This document shows, in pieces, positions 9,290 through 17,340 of a stretch of 32,958 nucleotides of DNA. Both the position numbers and the translations under genes were made by a program. The DNA comes from Cyclobacteriaceae bacterium. GTDB lineage: Bacteria > Bacteroidota > Bacteroidia > Cytophagales > Cyclobacteriaceae. Under the pieces are notes generated by a model. It was not told the origin of the DNA. It worked only from the letters and a program-made list of their open reading frames with translations, and searched no databases. The DNA lies in the NCBI GenBank assembly GCA_025455015.1, contig JALONI010000028.1, positions 1 to 32,958 of the forward strand, written 5' to 3'. Every line of letters begins with the position of its first letter. Position 1 is the stretch's first letter.

Positions 9290-10732
9290 CTACGGCTGCA
9301 GGTAAAATGAAATCGGGATTTCCTGCCGCGAGCTGTTGAAACCATAAATCAATACTTTGCCTTTGTACTTGGCAAAAAACTCCATTACCTCTTGCGGTTC
9401 GGTCACACGCTTGCGGTTGATGGATACGATGGTGTAATTCTCCGGCATGTTCAGCCGCTTGAAAAGCCCGTCTTTGATTTTAAACACTTTCACGCCATAG
9501 TCCACGGCTTCCAGCGTGGCGCCCAGCGTGGCGTCACTGAAAAACTTGCGTTTGATCAAATTGGTGTCTCCGTTTTTGTTGAGCAGCACTACGGTTGTCG
9601 TGGCGGACTTTTCCTCGCGCACGTAAGTGATGGTGATTTTGTCGCCTGGTGAATGATAACTCAGTTCTTCCTCAAAGGCACTTTTGCTGTTGATCTCGGT
9701 GGCGTTGATGCGGGTGATGATGTCCCCCGGCTGCAGGCCCGCCTGGTAAGCAGCGCCCTCGCGTTCCATGTCGCCCAACAGCACGCCCTGAAAGTTTTTC
9801 ACGTTGGTGTTGAGATCGTATTTCTTTGCGTTCTGGAAATCATACTCGATGATGTTTCCGCCAAAAATGGCCTTTTGCGAGGCGCCATACTTGATCAAGT
9901 CGTTGGCTACTTTTCGGGCGATGTCAATGGGCACGGCAAATGCATACCCTGTGTAGGAGCCGGTGCGCGACAGGATGGCCGTGTTGATGCCCACTAAGTT
10001 TCCGTCTTTGTTCACCAAGGCACCTCCGCTGTTGCCCGGGTTGATGGCAGCGTCTGTCTGAATGAACGACTCAATGGGAAATTTATCCGCCAGGATGTTG
10101 ATGCGCCTGCCTTTGGCGCTGACAATGCCCGCGGTCACCGTGGAGGACAGCGAAAACGGATTTCCCACGGCCACGACCCATTCGCCCACCGCCAGATTTT
10201 TTGAGCTGCCCAAGGTGATGGCGGGCAGGTTCTCTTCTTTTATCTTAAGCACGGCCAAGTCGGTGGACGGATCGGTGCCGATCAATTCCGCATCGTAGAC
10301 CTTTTTGTTGTAAAGCACTTGAATTTTTTCAGCCGCCTCAATTACGTGGTTGTTGGTAACAATGTAGCCATCTGCGGTGAAGATGACGCCCGAGCCACTG
10401 CTCACGCGCTCTTGCGAACCGCTGCTGCCAAAGAGCAAGTCCCAGTACGAGTACGCGGCCCCGCTCTGCGAGATGCTGTTGATAAACACCACGCTGGGAA
10501 TGGCCTTGTTTGCAGCCGCGCTAAAATCGATGGCCTCGGCCGGCAACGTAGTTTGCGTGGGCCCCGCGGTAGCGAGGTAAGGCTGGGCGGTGAGATCGGC
10601 ACCGTCCGGTGTATGGGCCGTTTGGATGGCGCGCAGTTGTTTTTCTGCGCGGTAGGCGTCAAAAACATAGGCTCCGGCCATGCCTGATCCGAAGGCGAGG
10701 AGGGCGATGAAAAGAACGTGTGTTAACTTCAT
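9290..10732 (-). CDS. HtrA/Deg-type periplasmic serine protease with PDZ domain
   Basis: A 480-residue trypsin-like protease of the DegP/DegS family that degrades or refolds damaged envelope proteins. An N-terminal hydrophobic segment (about residues 5-24) is a signal peptide or anchor. The protease domain shows the full triad: His129 in TNNHVIE, Asp158 in STDLAVLK and Ser235 in NPGNSGGAL. A first PDZ domain lies at about 320-400 (GLQPGDIITRIN), and a divergent second PDZ-like region covers about 400-480. I place the start at the ATG at 10730-10732 because it immediately precedes the hydrophobic segment; the frame is open a further 28 codons upstream, but that stretch has no signal-like character. 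It is divergent from the GH3 gene, with 139 bases between starts. Whether it is DegP-, DegQ- or DegS-like cannot be decided here. Its proximity to rseP is suggestive, but the two genes are not in one operon. Confidence 0.94.
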   Translation of the reverse strand: MKLTHVLFIALLAFGSGMAGAYVFDAYRAEKQLRAIQTAHTPDGADLTAQPYLATAGPTQTTLPAEAIDFSAAANKAIPSVVFINSISQSGAAYSYWDLLFGSSGSQERVSSGSGVIFTADGYIVTNNHVIEAAEKIQVLYNKKVYDAELIGTDPSTDLAVLKIKEENLPAITLGSSKNLAVGEWVVAVGNPFSLSSTVTAGIVSAKGRRINILADKFPIESFIQTDAAINPGNSGGALVNKDGNLVGINTAILSRTGSYTGYAFAVPIDIARKVANDLIKYGASQKAIFGGNIIEYDFQNAKKYDLNTNVKNFQGVLLGDMEREGAAYQAGLQPGDIITRINATEINSKSAFEEELSYHSPGDKITITYVREEKSATTTVVLLNKNGDTNLIKRKFFSDATLGATLEAVDYGVKVFKIKDGLFKRLNMPENYTIVSINRKRVTEPQEVMEFFAKYKGKVLIYGFNSSRQEIPISFYLQP

Positions 10733-10859
10733 AGTGGCTACAACGGAGGTACGATTAAAATGTTGGTCAGAAAGTTTTATCCACGTTGCAAAAATGATTC
10801 CAAGGGCGTGTTCCACTCAATTTGTCATACACCCCGGTGGGCTTTGGGCAAAAGCCTGC

Positions 10860-10867
10860 TATTTTTG
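10860..10867 (+). promoter_or_regulatory. Putative -7 promoter element, GH3-mntA-hepT-dxr-rseP operon
   Basis: TATTTTTG is a perfect match to the Bacteroidota TAnnTTTG element and ends five bases before the ATG of the GH3 gene. A TTTG lies at 10843-10846, but the gap of 13 bases is shorter than the usual 17-23. If used, transcription would begin almost at the start codon, giving a nearly leaderless mRNA. Confidence 0.4.
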
Positions 10868-10871
10868 CATC

Positions 10872-12368
10872 ATGGGTATCCGTTCCGCCTTGGCCAAGCC
10901 ATTTGCCGCGTACATTGCCAGCCAAACGAAAGAATGGTCGGGTAAGCCCGGCTTGTATCAGCAACGCACACTGGAAAAAATTGTCTCGGCCGCCAAAAAT
11001 ACGGTCTTTGGCCGCGACCATGGGTTTGCCGACATCCGCAGCCATGCTGATTTTGTCAAACAGGTGCCGCTGCGCGACTATGAGCAGTTGAAGCCGTACA
11101 TCGAGCGGGTAGTGCGGGGCGAGAGCGACATTGTGTGGCCGGGTAAACCCGCGTACTTCGCCAAAACCTCGGGCACCACCTCGGGCACCAAGTACATCCC
11201 CATTTCCAACGAGTCGATACCCAATCACATCAACAGCGCGCGCAACGCGTTGCTCAGCTACGTACATGAAACAGGCCAGGCAGCCTTTTTGGATGGCGGG
11301 CTGATTTTTCTGTCGGGCAGCCCTGAGTTGGAGGAAAAAGCCGGTATCAAAACCGGGCGCCTGTCGGGCATCGTCAATCATCACGTGCCGGGCTACCTGC
11401 GCACCAACCAAAAGCCCGGCTACCAAACCAACATCATCGAGGACTGGGAAGAGAAGTTGGAGCGCATCATTGACGAAACGCTCCACGCCAACATGACACT
11501 CATTTCGGGCATTCCCCCCTGGGCTCAAATGTATTTCGATCGGCTGGTGGCGCGCACCGGCAAAAAGGTGAAAGACGTGTTTCCGAACTTTTCAATGTTT
11601 GTGTATGGGGGCGTCAACTTCGAACCCTATCGCGCAAAGCTGTTTGACACGATTGGCAAAAAGATAGATTCGATTGAGACGTACCCGGCCTCCGAAGGCT
11701 TTATCGCCTATCAGGATTCGCAGCGTGAGGAAGGCCTATTGCTGCTGGCCAACAGCGGCATCTTTTTTGAGTTTGTACCCACCGAGGAGTTTTTTAGTGA
11801 AACCCCCAGACGGCTGTCGGTTGAAGAGGTGGAGTTGGGAAAAAACTATGCCGTCATTATCAATAGCAACGCGGGGTTGTGGGGATATTCGCTTGGCGAC
11901 ACGGTCAAATTTGTTTCAAAAAGGCCCTATCGATTGCTGGTAACCGGACGCATTAAGCATTTTATTTCGGCTTTTGGCGAGCATGTGATTGGCGAAGAAG
12001 TGGAAAAAGCCATGAAATTTACCTGCCAGAAATTTCCGGAGGCCGAGCTGGTGGAGTTTACCGTGGCACCCCACGTGGCCCCGCCCGAGGGCATGCCCCA
12101 CCACGAGTGGTTGATTGAATTTTCGCATCCTCCAAATGACCCTGAGGCGTTTCGATTGGAACTGGATCGACAATTGCGCGGGCTGAACGTGTACTACGAT
12201 GATCTGATTGCCGGAAACATTTTGACCACGCTAAAAGTCACTTCGCTGGCGCGAAACGCCTTTATCGACTACATGAAATCGCTCGGTAAGTTGGGCGGAC
12301 AAAACAAGGTGCCGCGGCTGAGCAACGACCGGAAAATTGCGGAGGAATTGAGTAAATTTCGAGCATGA
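10872..12368 (+). CDS. GH3-family acyl-adenylating amide synthetase
   Basis: A 498-residue protein of the GH3 auxin-responsive-promoter family. Members adenylate a carboxylic acid and couple it to an amine; plant enzymes conjugate jasmonate or auxin to amino acids, while most bacterial members have unknown substrates. The ATP-binding motif SGTTSGTKYIP starts at residue 100, and the motifs YPASEGF (near residue 275) and LGDTVKF (near 340) are typical of the family. The ATG at 10872 was chosen because it starts the conserved N-terminus, the usual family length is about 500 residues, and a longer frame would overlap htrA on the other strand. The stop overlaps the mntA start (ATGA), so the gene heads a translationally coupled operon. 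The family call is firm; the substrate is not known. Confidence 0.9.
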   Translation: MGIRSALAKPFAAYIASQTKEWSGKPGLYQQRTLEKIVSAAKNTVFGRDHGFADIRSHADFVKQVPLRDYEQLKPYIERVVRGESDIVWPGKPAYFAKTSGTTSGTKYIPISNESIPNHINSARNALLSYVHETGQAAFLDGGLIFLSGSPELEEKAGIKTGRLSGIVNHHVPGYLRTNQKPGYQTNIIEDWEEKLERIIDETLHANMTLISGIPPWAQMYFDRLVARTGKKVKDVFPNFSMFVYGGVNFEPYRAKLFDTIGKKIDSIETYPASEGFIAYQDSQREEGLLLLANSGIFFEFVPTEEFFSETPRRLSVEEVELGKNYAVIINSNAGLWGYSLGDTVKFVSKRPYRLLVTGRIKHFISAFGEHVIGEEVEKAMKFTCQKFPEAELVEFTVAPHVAPPEGMPHHEWLIEFSHPPNDPEAFRLELDRQLRGLNVYYDDLIAGNILTTLKVTSLARNAFIDYMKSLGKLGGQNKVPRLSNDRKIAEELSKFRA

Positions 12369-12655
12369 TCATTGAGCGCCAGAAGCAAATCGTAATTTCG
12401 CAGCTTTCGGAGTTAAAGCCCTTGCGCGTGGGCGTGTTTGGCTCGTATGCCCGCGGAGAGGAGAAACCCACCAGCGACCTGGATATTTTGGTCCATTTGG
12501 ACTATTCCCTTCGGCCTTCCTTGTTCGATTTGGCGAGGATACAAGAGAATCTGTCCGGTGCCTTGGGAATTCCGGTGGATTTGGTCACAGACCGCGCGCT
12601 ATCCCCTCATATGAAACCGTATGTCCAGCGCGACATTTCGTATATTTTCGGATGA
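12365..12655 (+). CDS. mntA: MntA-type minimal nucleotidyltransferase antitoxin
   Basis: A 96-residue minimal nucleotidyltransferase. The GSX10DXD signature is intact: Gly26-Ser27, ten residues, then Asp38 and Asp40 (GSYARGE followed by SDLDILV), with a further acidic strand VDLVTD near residue 75. In characterised MntA/HepT pairs this protein is the antitoxin that adds AMP to a tyrosine of HepT. Its start overlaps the GH3 stop by four bases and its stop overlaps the hepT start by four bases, so translation is probably coupled on both sides. The motif is complete, so the enzyme should be able to act. Gene symbol by family and pairing; a stand-alone housekeeping nucleotidyltransferase is less likely given the HEPN partner. 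Confidence 0.88.
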   Translation: MIIERQKQIVISQLSELKPLRVGVFGSYARGEEKPTSDLDILVHLDYSLRPSLFDLARIQENLSGALGIPVDLVTDRALSPHMKPYVQRDISYIFG

Positions 12656-12990
12656 GGGACAAGGTGTATTTCCAACACATTCTTGATTCTATCGGAAGAA
12701 TAGAACCATACGTTGACAGCTTGAGTAAAGATGAGTTTATGCGGCATTTTATGGTTCAGGATGCCGTACTTCGAAACCTGGAAATCATAGGTGAAGCATC
12801 TTCCAAAATATCTCAGCCTATCAAAGACAAGTACGCAACCGTGCCATGGCGCGATAATAAAGCGATGCGCAATTACGTGGCCTATGAATATTTTGCCGCG
12901 GATATGGAATCGGTTCGGAACACGGTGGTCATCCATTTGCCCATCTGGAAAGAAAAAGTGCTGTCCATTCTTAATGATGTTGAACCTTGA
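12652..12990 (+). CDS. hepT: HepT-type HEPN protein (DUF86) with altered catalytic motif
   Basis: A 112-residue all-alpha HEPN protein, the toxin partner of the preceding mntA. Family hallmarks include MVQDAVLRNLEIIGEA in the first half and a region corresponding to the RX4HXY ribonuclease motif. Here that motif reads R73-N-Y-V-A-Y78-E-Y80: the arginine and final tyrosine (the residue AMPylated in the family) remain, but histidine 78 has become tyrosine. TAT can arise from the His codon CAT by one base change. The protein may therefore be a dead or altered RNase. The start is ATG at 12652, overlapping the mntA stop; the stop overlaps the TTG start of dxr. Family and pairing are firm; toxicity is doubtful because of the substitution. 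Confidence 0.87.
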   Translation: MRDKVYFQHILDSIGRIEPYVDSLSKDEFMRHFMVQDAVLRNLEIIGEASSKISQPIKDKYATVPWRDNKAMRNYVAYEYFAADMESVRNTVVIHLPIWKEKVLSILNDVEP

Positions 12991-14138
12991 AAAAACGAAT
13001 TGCTATCCTAGGCTCCACGGGCTCTATCGGCACACAGGCCCTGCAAGTCATCCAAGCGCACCCCGACTACTTTGAGGTAGAACTGTTGACGGCTCAACAC
13101 AATGCCGCTTTGCTCATTGAGCAAGCCATTGCCTTCCAGCCCAACGCGGTGGTTATTACCAACGAGGACAAGTATGCCCAGGTAAAGGAAGCCTTGGCCC
13201 CGCACCCGGTCAAGGTGTTTGCGGGCGAAGCTGCGCTGGCTTCATCGGTGCAGATGGAATCCATCGATCTGGTATTGACGGCACTGGTGGGGTATTCCGG
13301 CCTGACGCCCACCCTTCGTGCCATTGAGGCCGGAAAGACCATCGCCCTGGCCAACAAAGAAACCCTGGTGGTGGCGGGGGAGTTGGTCACAGCGCTGGCC
13401 AAGGCCAAAGGGGTTAATATCTACCCGGTAGATTCCGAACACTCGGCCATCTTCCAATGCCTGGTGGGCGAGTTCCACAATCCGATCGAAAAAATCATCC
13501 TCACCGCCTCGGGCGGACCGTTTCGTGGAAAAAAACGCGATGAACTGCTGTACGTAACGAAGGCGCAAGCGCTCAAGCACCCCAACTGGACCATGGGCGC
13601 CAAAGTCACCATTGACTCGGCCTCGCTCATGAACAAAGGGTTGGAGGTAATTGAAGCCAAGTGGCTGTTTGGGCTGCGGCCCGATCAAGTGGAAGTGATT
13701 GTTCATCCACAATCCATCGTACACTCGCTCATCCAATTTCAAGACAGCTCCATCAAAGCACAATTGGGCCTGCCCGACATGCGGCTGCCCATCCAGTTCG
13801 CCATGACGTATCCCCAAAGGTTAACGGCCGATTTCCCCCGGTTTGATTTTGCACAGTACCCCGCGCTCACGTTCGAAAAACCCGATACCGAAACTTTTCG
13901 TAATCTTGCGCTCGCGTTTGAGGCGCTCCACCGGGGTGGCAACATGCCTTGTGTGCTCAACGCGGCCAACGAAATGGCCGTAGATGCGTTCTTAAAGGAC
14001 AAAGTAGGTTTTCTCGCAATGTCGGATGTGGTGGAACAATGTTTGGCAAAAATGGATTATGTAGCCAGCCCGCGGTATGATGACTATGTGGAGACAGACC
14101 GCGAAACTCGGATAAAAGCACTTGAATTAATTCACTGA
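12987..14138 (+). CDS. dxr: 1-deoxy-D-xylulose 5-phosphate reductoisomerase
   Basis: A 383-residue enzyme of the non-mevalonate isoprenoid pathway; it converts 1-deoxyxylulose 5-phosphate and NADPH to 2-C-methylerythritol 4-phosphate in the cytosol. The N-terminus has the NADPH-binding GSTGSIG (residues 9-15). The metal-binding motif is VDSEHSAIFQ (Asp149 and Glu151), followed by ASGGPF, the SLMNKGLEVIEAKWLFG segment with the further metal-binding glutamates, and VHPQSIVHS. Length and order are normal. The start codon is TTG at 12987, which overlaps the hepT stop as TTGA; it directly precedes KKRIAILGSTG, and no ATG lies nearer, so I accept TTG. The gene is co-transcribed with rseP, whose ATG overlaps its stop. 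An essential enzyme placed downstream of a toxin-antitoxin pair is noteworthy. Confidence 0.96.
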   Translation: MKKRIAILGSTGSIGTQALQVIQAHPDYFEVELLTAQHNAALLIEQAIAFQPNAVVITNEDKYAQVKEALAPHPVKVFAGEAALASSVQMESIDLVLTALVGYSGLTPTLRAIEAGKTIALANKETLVVAGELVTALAKAKGVNIYPVDSEHSAIFQCLVGEFHNPIEKIILTASGGPFRGKKRDELLYVTKAQALKHPNWTMGAKVTIDSASLMNKGLEVIEAKWLFGLRPDQVEVIVHPQSIVHSLIQFQDSSIKAQLGLPDMRLPIQFAMTYPQRLTADFPRFDFAQYPALTFEKPDTETFRNLALAFEALHRGGNMPCVLNAANEMAVDAFLKDKVGFLAMSDVVEQCLAKMDYVASPRYDDYVETDRETRIKALELIH

Positions 14139-15532
14139 TGGAAGGATTGGTAATGACGGGCCAACTGCTGTTGAGCCTCTCGATTTTGATAGCGGTACAC
14201 GAATGGGGTCACTTTATCACGGCCCGCATGTTTAACATACGCGTAGAAAAATTCTACCTGTTTTTTGATTTTCTGTTCCCCATGGCCAACGTGGCCAATT
14301 TTGCGCTGTTCAAGTATAAAAAGGGAGACACCGAGTATGGAATCGGATGGTTTCCGCTCGGTGGCTACGTCAAAATTGCCGGCATGGTGGATGAGAGCAT
14401 GGACAAAGACCAGATGAAGGAACCACCCAAGCCCGATGAGTTCCGGTCCAAGCCTGCGTGGCAGCGCTTGATCGTGATGTTGGGCGGCATCATCGTGAAT
14501 GTCATAGTCGGCATCTTCGTATTTATTTGCGTGATGTACTTTATTGGCGATTACCACCTGCCCATGAAGCTCGTGAATGAAAACGGTGGGATTGAAGCCT
14601 TGGCCATTGCGCAAAAAATCGGATTACAAACGGGCGATAAGATCGTGAAAGTGAACGGACAGGAGTTTGAATACTTCGAGTCGCTGACCAAACCCGATGT
14701 GCTTATTTCGGGCGGGTCATACTATACCGTGGAACGCGGGGAAAAGATCATTGACATTCCCTTGCCCGAAGATTTTATTGAGAATTTTGACCGCAGAAAG
14801 GCAGCGGAATCGTTTATGCGGCCGCGTGCCAGCACCCTTGTAGCGGAAGTGTCAGATAAAATTAAAATCAAAGATGAAGCGGGCGAGGAAAAAACAGTTC
14901 CTACCGTGGCGAGCCAAATCGGGCTGAAAAAGGATGATCAAATTATTGCTATCAATGAGAAGCCTGTGAGGTACTTGGATGAAATTCGTGAAATTGTGTC
15001 AAAACCGGCCGATTCCGTTTCCATTTCCGTTGCTCGGGGAGCGGATACACTTACGCTGAAAGGATCATATAAGAATCACACCGTTTTGGGCTTTGCGGCT
15101 GCTGGGATAAAACGAGAAGATTTCGTTCACATCGAATATTCCCTGGGTGAATCAATCATCAAAGGCCCCGGCCGCGGCATGGAGGTATTGGCGCTTCAGG
15201 CAAAGTCCATTTGGAAATTGGTGACCGGCAAGATTTCCGTGCGCACCATTTCCAGTCCTATCGGCATCGCGCAAGCCTATGGCGGCACGTGGGACTGGGA
15301 GCGTTTCTGGCGCATGACCGGTTTGATCTCGTTAGCCCTGGCGTTTATGAATTTGTTACCCATTCCCGGCCTTGACGGTGGCTATGTGGTGTTCTTGCTC
15401 TATGAAATGATCACCGGCCGCGAGCCTTCGGAGAAGGTATTCGAAAACTCAATCAAAGTGGGTATGGCCTTGCTGCTGTTGCTCATGGTGTTTGCGTTCT
15501 CCAACGACATCGTCAAGTTGTTTTCCAATTGA
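14138..15532 (+). CDS. rseP: RseP-type site-2 zinc metalloprotease
   Basis: A 464-residue integral inner-membrane protease that cuts within membrane segments, as E. coli RseP does for the anti-sigma factor RseA and for signal-peptide remnants. The first transmembrane helix holds the zinc motif HEWGH (residues 21-25). Further membrane segments lie near 105-130, 390-415 and 440-460, and the third zinc ligand is in NLLPIPGLDGG (Asp413). The central region (about 140-330) holds two PDZ-like segments, the second around GLKKDDQIIAINE. The ATG overlaps the dxr stop by one base (TGATG), so it is the last gene of the GH3-mntA-hepT-dxr-rseP operon. dxr next to rseP is a common bacterial pairing. A strong terminator follows 18 bases after the stop. 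All catalytic residues are intact. Confidence 0.95.
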   Translation: MEGLVMTGQLLLSLSILIAVHEWGHFITARMFNIRVEKFYLFFDFLFPMANVANFALFKYKKGDTEYGIGWFPLGGYVKIAGMVDESMDKDQMKEPPKPDEFRSKPAWQRLIVMLGGIIVNVIVGIFVFICVMYFIGDYHLPMKLVNENGGIEALAIAQKIGLQTGDKIVKVNGQEFEYFESLTKPDVLISGGSYYTVERGEKIIDIPLPEDFIENFDRRKAAESFMRPRASTLVAEVSDKIKIKDEAGEEKTVPTVASQIGLKKDDQIIAINEKPVRYLDEIREIVSKPADSVSISVARGADTLTLKGSYKNHTVLGFAAAGIKREDFVHIEYSLGESIIKGPGRGMEVLALQAKSIWKLVTGKISVRTISSPIGIAQAYGGTWDWERFWRMTGLISLALAFMNLLPIPGLDGGYVVFLLYEMITGREPSEKVFENSIKVGMALLLLLMVFAFSNDIVKLFSN

Positions 15533-15550
15533 TTTTCGACTAGCATCGCC

Positions 15551-15590
15551 AAAAAAATCCAATCCCCTCACCTGAGGGGATTTTTGTTTT
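15551..15590 (+). terminator. Rho-independent terminator after rseP
   Basis: A 9-bp perfect stem, ATCCCCTCA paired with TGAGGGGAT around a tight CC turn (15562-15581), followed by TTTTTGTTTT. A run of seven A lies at 15551-15557, before the stem, so the structure could also work on the other strand. It closes the operon headed by the GH3 gene and isolates the hut genes. Confidence 0.88.
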
Positions 15591-15669
15591 GGAAGCAAAT
15601 GGGAGAACCTGGCTTCAATCGATTTAGAAACCAAAAAAAGCTAACTTACCTCGCTCAAACGCCAACGTT

Positions 15670-17340
15670 ATGCAGGTACGTGACTTCCTTCGCACATACG
15701 CTTCGCATCCCCACTACCAGGCGCCCACCGGGCCGGTGTTGCATGCCCGGTCGTGGCAAACGGAAGCACCCTTGCGCATGTTTCTCAATAATTTGGATGC
15801 GCGGGTGGCCGAAGATCCGGCAAACCTGGTAGTCTATGGCGGCACGGGCCAGGCAGCACGCAGTGTGGAGGCTGCGCAAAAAATCATCGAGTGCCTGCTT
15901 CGCCTTACCGATGACCAAAGCCTGCTGATCCAATCCGGCAAACCGGTGGGCATCATTCCCACCCATCCGGAGGCGCCACGTGTATTGATCGCCAACAGCA
16001 ACCTGGTGCCACACTGGGCTACATGGGAACATTTCAAGGAATTGCAGGAAAAGGGCCTGATGATGTATGGCCAAATGACGGCCGGCAGTTGGATCTACAT
16101 CGGCACACAGGGCATTTTGCAAGGCACGTACGAAACATTTGTGGCCTGTGGGCAAAAGCACTTTGCCGGCAACCTGAAAGGCAAACTGATTGTGAGCGGT
16201 GGCCTGGGCGGCATGGGCGGGGCCCAGCCCTTGGCCGCCACGCTGGCGGGTGCCACGTTCTTGGGTGTAGATGTGGATGCTGCGCGAATTCAGAAAAGAG
16301 TAGATACGCGCTATGTCGACAAGATGACACATTCCTACGAGGAGGCCATCCGGTGGATGCTGGAGGCCAAACACAAAGGAGAGGCGATCTCGATTGGGCT
16401 GGTAGCCGACATTGGGGATACCTTGGAGCGTTTGCTCCGCGAAGGCATCATCCCCGATGTACTGACCGATCAGACTTCGGCTCACGATCCTGTTAGTGGC
16501 TATGTGCCCCATGGTCTTTCCCTGGCCCAGGCGGCCGCGCTGCGTAAAAAAGATTCCGCAGCCTACAAAGAGCGTTCGCTCCAAAGCATGGCCCGCCATG
16601 TGCGGCTGATGTTGGAGATGCAACAGCGCGGCAGTGTCACGTTTGACTATGGAAACAACCTGCGTGAGTTTGCCAAACAAGGAGGCGAGCCAAGGGCCTT
16701 TGATTTTCCCGGATTTGTGCCCGCTTACATACGTCCGCTTTTTTGCGAGGGCAAGGGCCCCTTCCGCTGGGTAGCCCTCTCGGGCGACCCGAATGATATT
16801 TTCGTAACCGAAGACGCGCTCACCGAGGCGTTCCCTCAAAACACATCCATGATCGACTGGCTGCGTGCCGCGCGCCAGCGAGTCGCCTTTCAAGGGTTGC
16901 CAAGCCGCATCTGCTGGCTGGGCATGGGCGAACGCCAAAAAGCAGGACTGATTTTCAATGACCTCGTGCGCCTGGGCAAAGTAAAAGCACCCATCGTCAT
17001 CGGGCGCGATCATTTGGATTGTGGCTCGGTTGCTTCCCCCAACCGCGAAACCGAAGCCATGCTGGATGGCAGCGATGCCGTGAGCGACTGGCCGCTGCTG
17101 AACCTGTTGGGTAACACCAGCGGAGGCGCCACGTGGGTTTCGTTTCACCATGGCGGTGGGGTAGGCATGGGCTACTCGCAACATGCCGGCATGGTGGTGG
17201 TAGCCGATGGCACCGAGCGTGCCGAGCGTTGCCTCAGGCGTGTGTTGCATACCGACCCCGCCCTGGGCGTCATCCGCCACCGCGATGCGGGCTATGACAT
17301 CGCCATCAAGAAAAGCGCAGCCTTTACCCTGGACATCTGA
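15670..17340 (+). CDS. hutU: Urocanate hydratase
   Basis: A 556-residue cytosolic, NAD-dependent enzyme for the second step of histidine breakdown: urocanate plus water gives 4-imidazolone-5-propionate. Family motifs are nearly invariant: [10 protein letters not shown] near the N-terminus, [28 protein letters not shown] of the NAD-binding region, [17 protein letters not shown] (with the family's conserved cysteine), [20 protein letters not shown], and the [15 protein letters not shown] loop. The length matches the usual 550-560 residue bacterial form. The start ATG at 15670 lies 88 bases after the rseP terminator, so a promoter should lie in 15591-15669, though I see no convincing -33/-7 pair. 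It heads hutU-hutI-hutG, with a one-base overlap (TGATG) into hutI. A long open frame on the opposite strand is a coding shadow. Confidence 0.97.
   Translation: MQVRDFLRTYASHPHYQAPTGPVLHARSWQTEAPLRMFLNNLDARVAEDPANLVVYGGTGQAARSVEAAQKIIECLLRLTDDQSLLIQSGKPVGIIPTHPEAPRVLIANSNLVPHWATWEHFKELQEKGLMMYGQMTAGSWIYIGTQGILQGTYETFVACGQKHFAGNLKGKLIVSGGLGGMGGAQPLAATLAGATFLGVDVDAARIQKRVDTRYVDKMTHSYEEAIRWMLEAKHKGEAISIGLVADIGDTLERLLREGIIPDVLTDQTSAHDPVSGYVPHGLSLAQAAALRKKDSAAYKERSLQSMARHVRLMLEMQQRGSVTFDYGNNLREFAKQGGEPRAFDFPGFVPAYIRPLFCEGKGPFRWVALSGDPNDIFVTEDALTEAFPQNTSMIDWLRAARQRVAFQGLPSRICWLGMGERQKAGLIFNDLVRLGKVKAPIVIGRDHLDCGSVASPNRETEAMLDGSDAVSDWPLLNLLGNTSGGATWVSFHHGGGVGMGYSQHAGMVVVADGTERAERCLRRVLHTDPALGVIRHRDAGYDIAIKKSAAFTLDI

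Noticed and set aside
10733-10816. Upstream extension of the HtrA protein by 28 codons
   Set aside because: The added residues have no signal-peptide character, while the ATG at 10732 directly precedes a hydrophobic segment.
10680-10871. Upstream extension of the GH3 gene to 10680
   Set aside because: The extra 64 codons overlap the start of htrA on the other strand and do not resemble the family N-terminus, which begins at 10872.
15655-17280. Long open frame (541 codons) on the minus strand opposite hutU
   Set aside because: It mirrors the codon pattern of a certain GC-rich gene and its protein shows no family motif; hutU on the plus strand is unambiguous.
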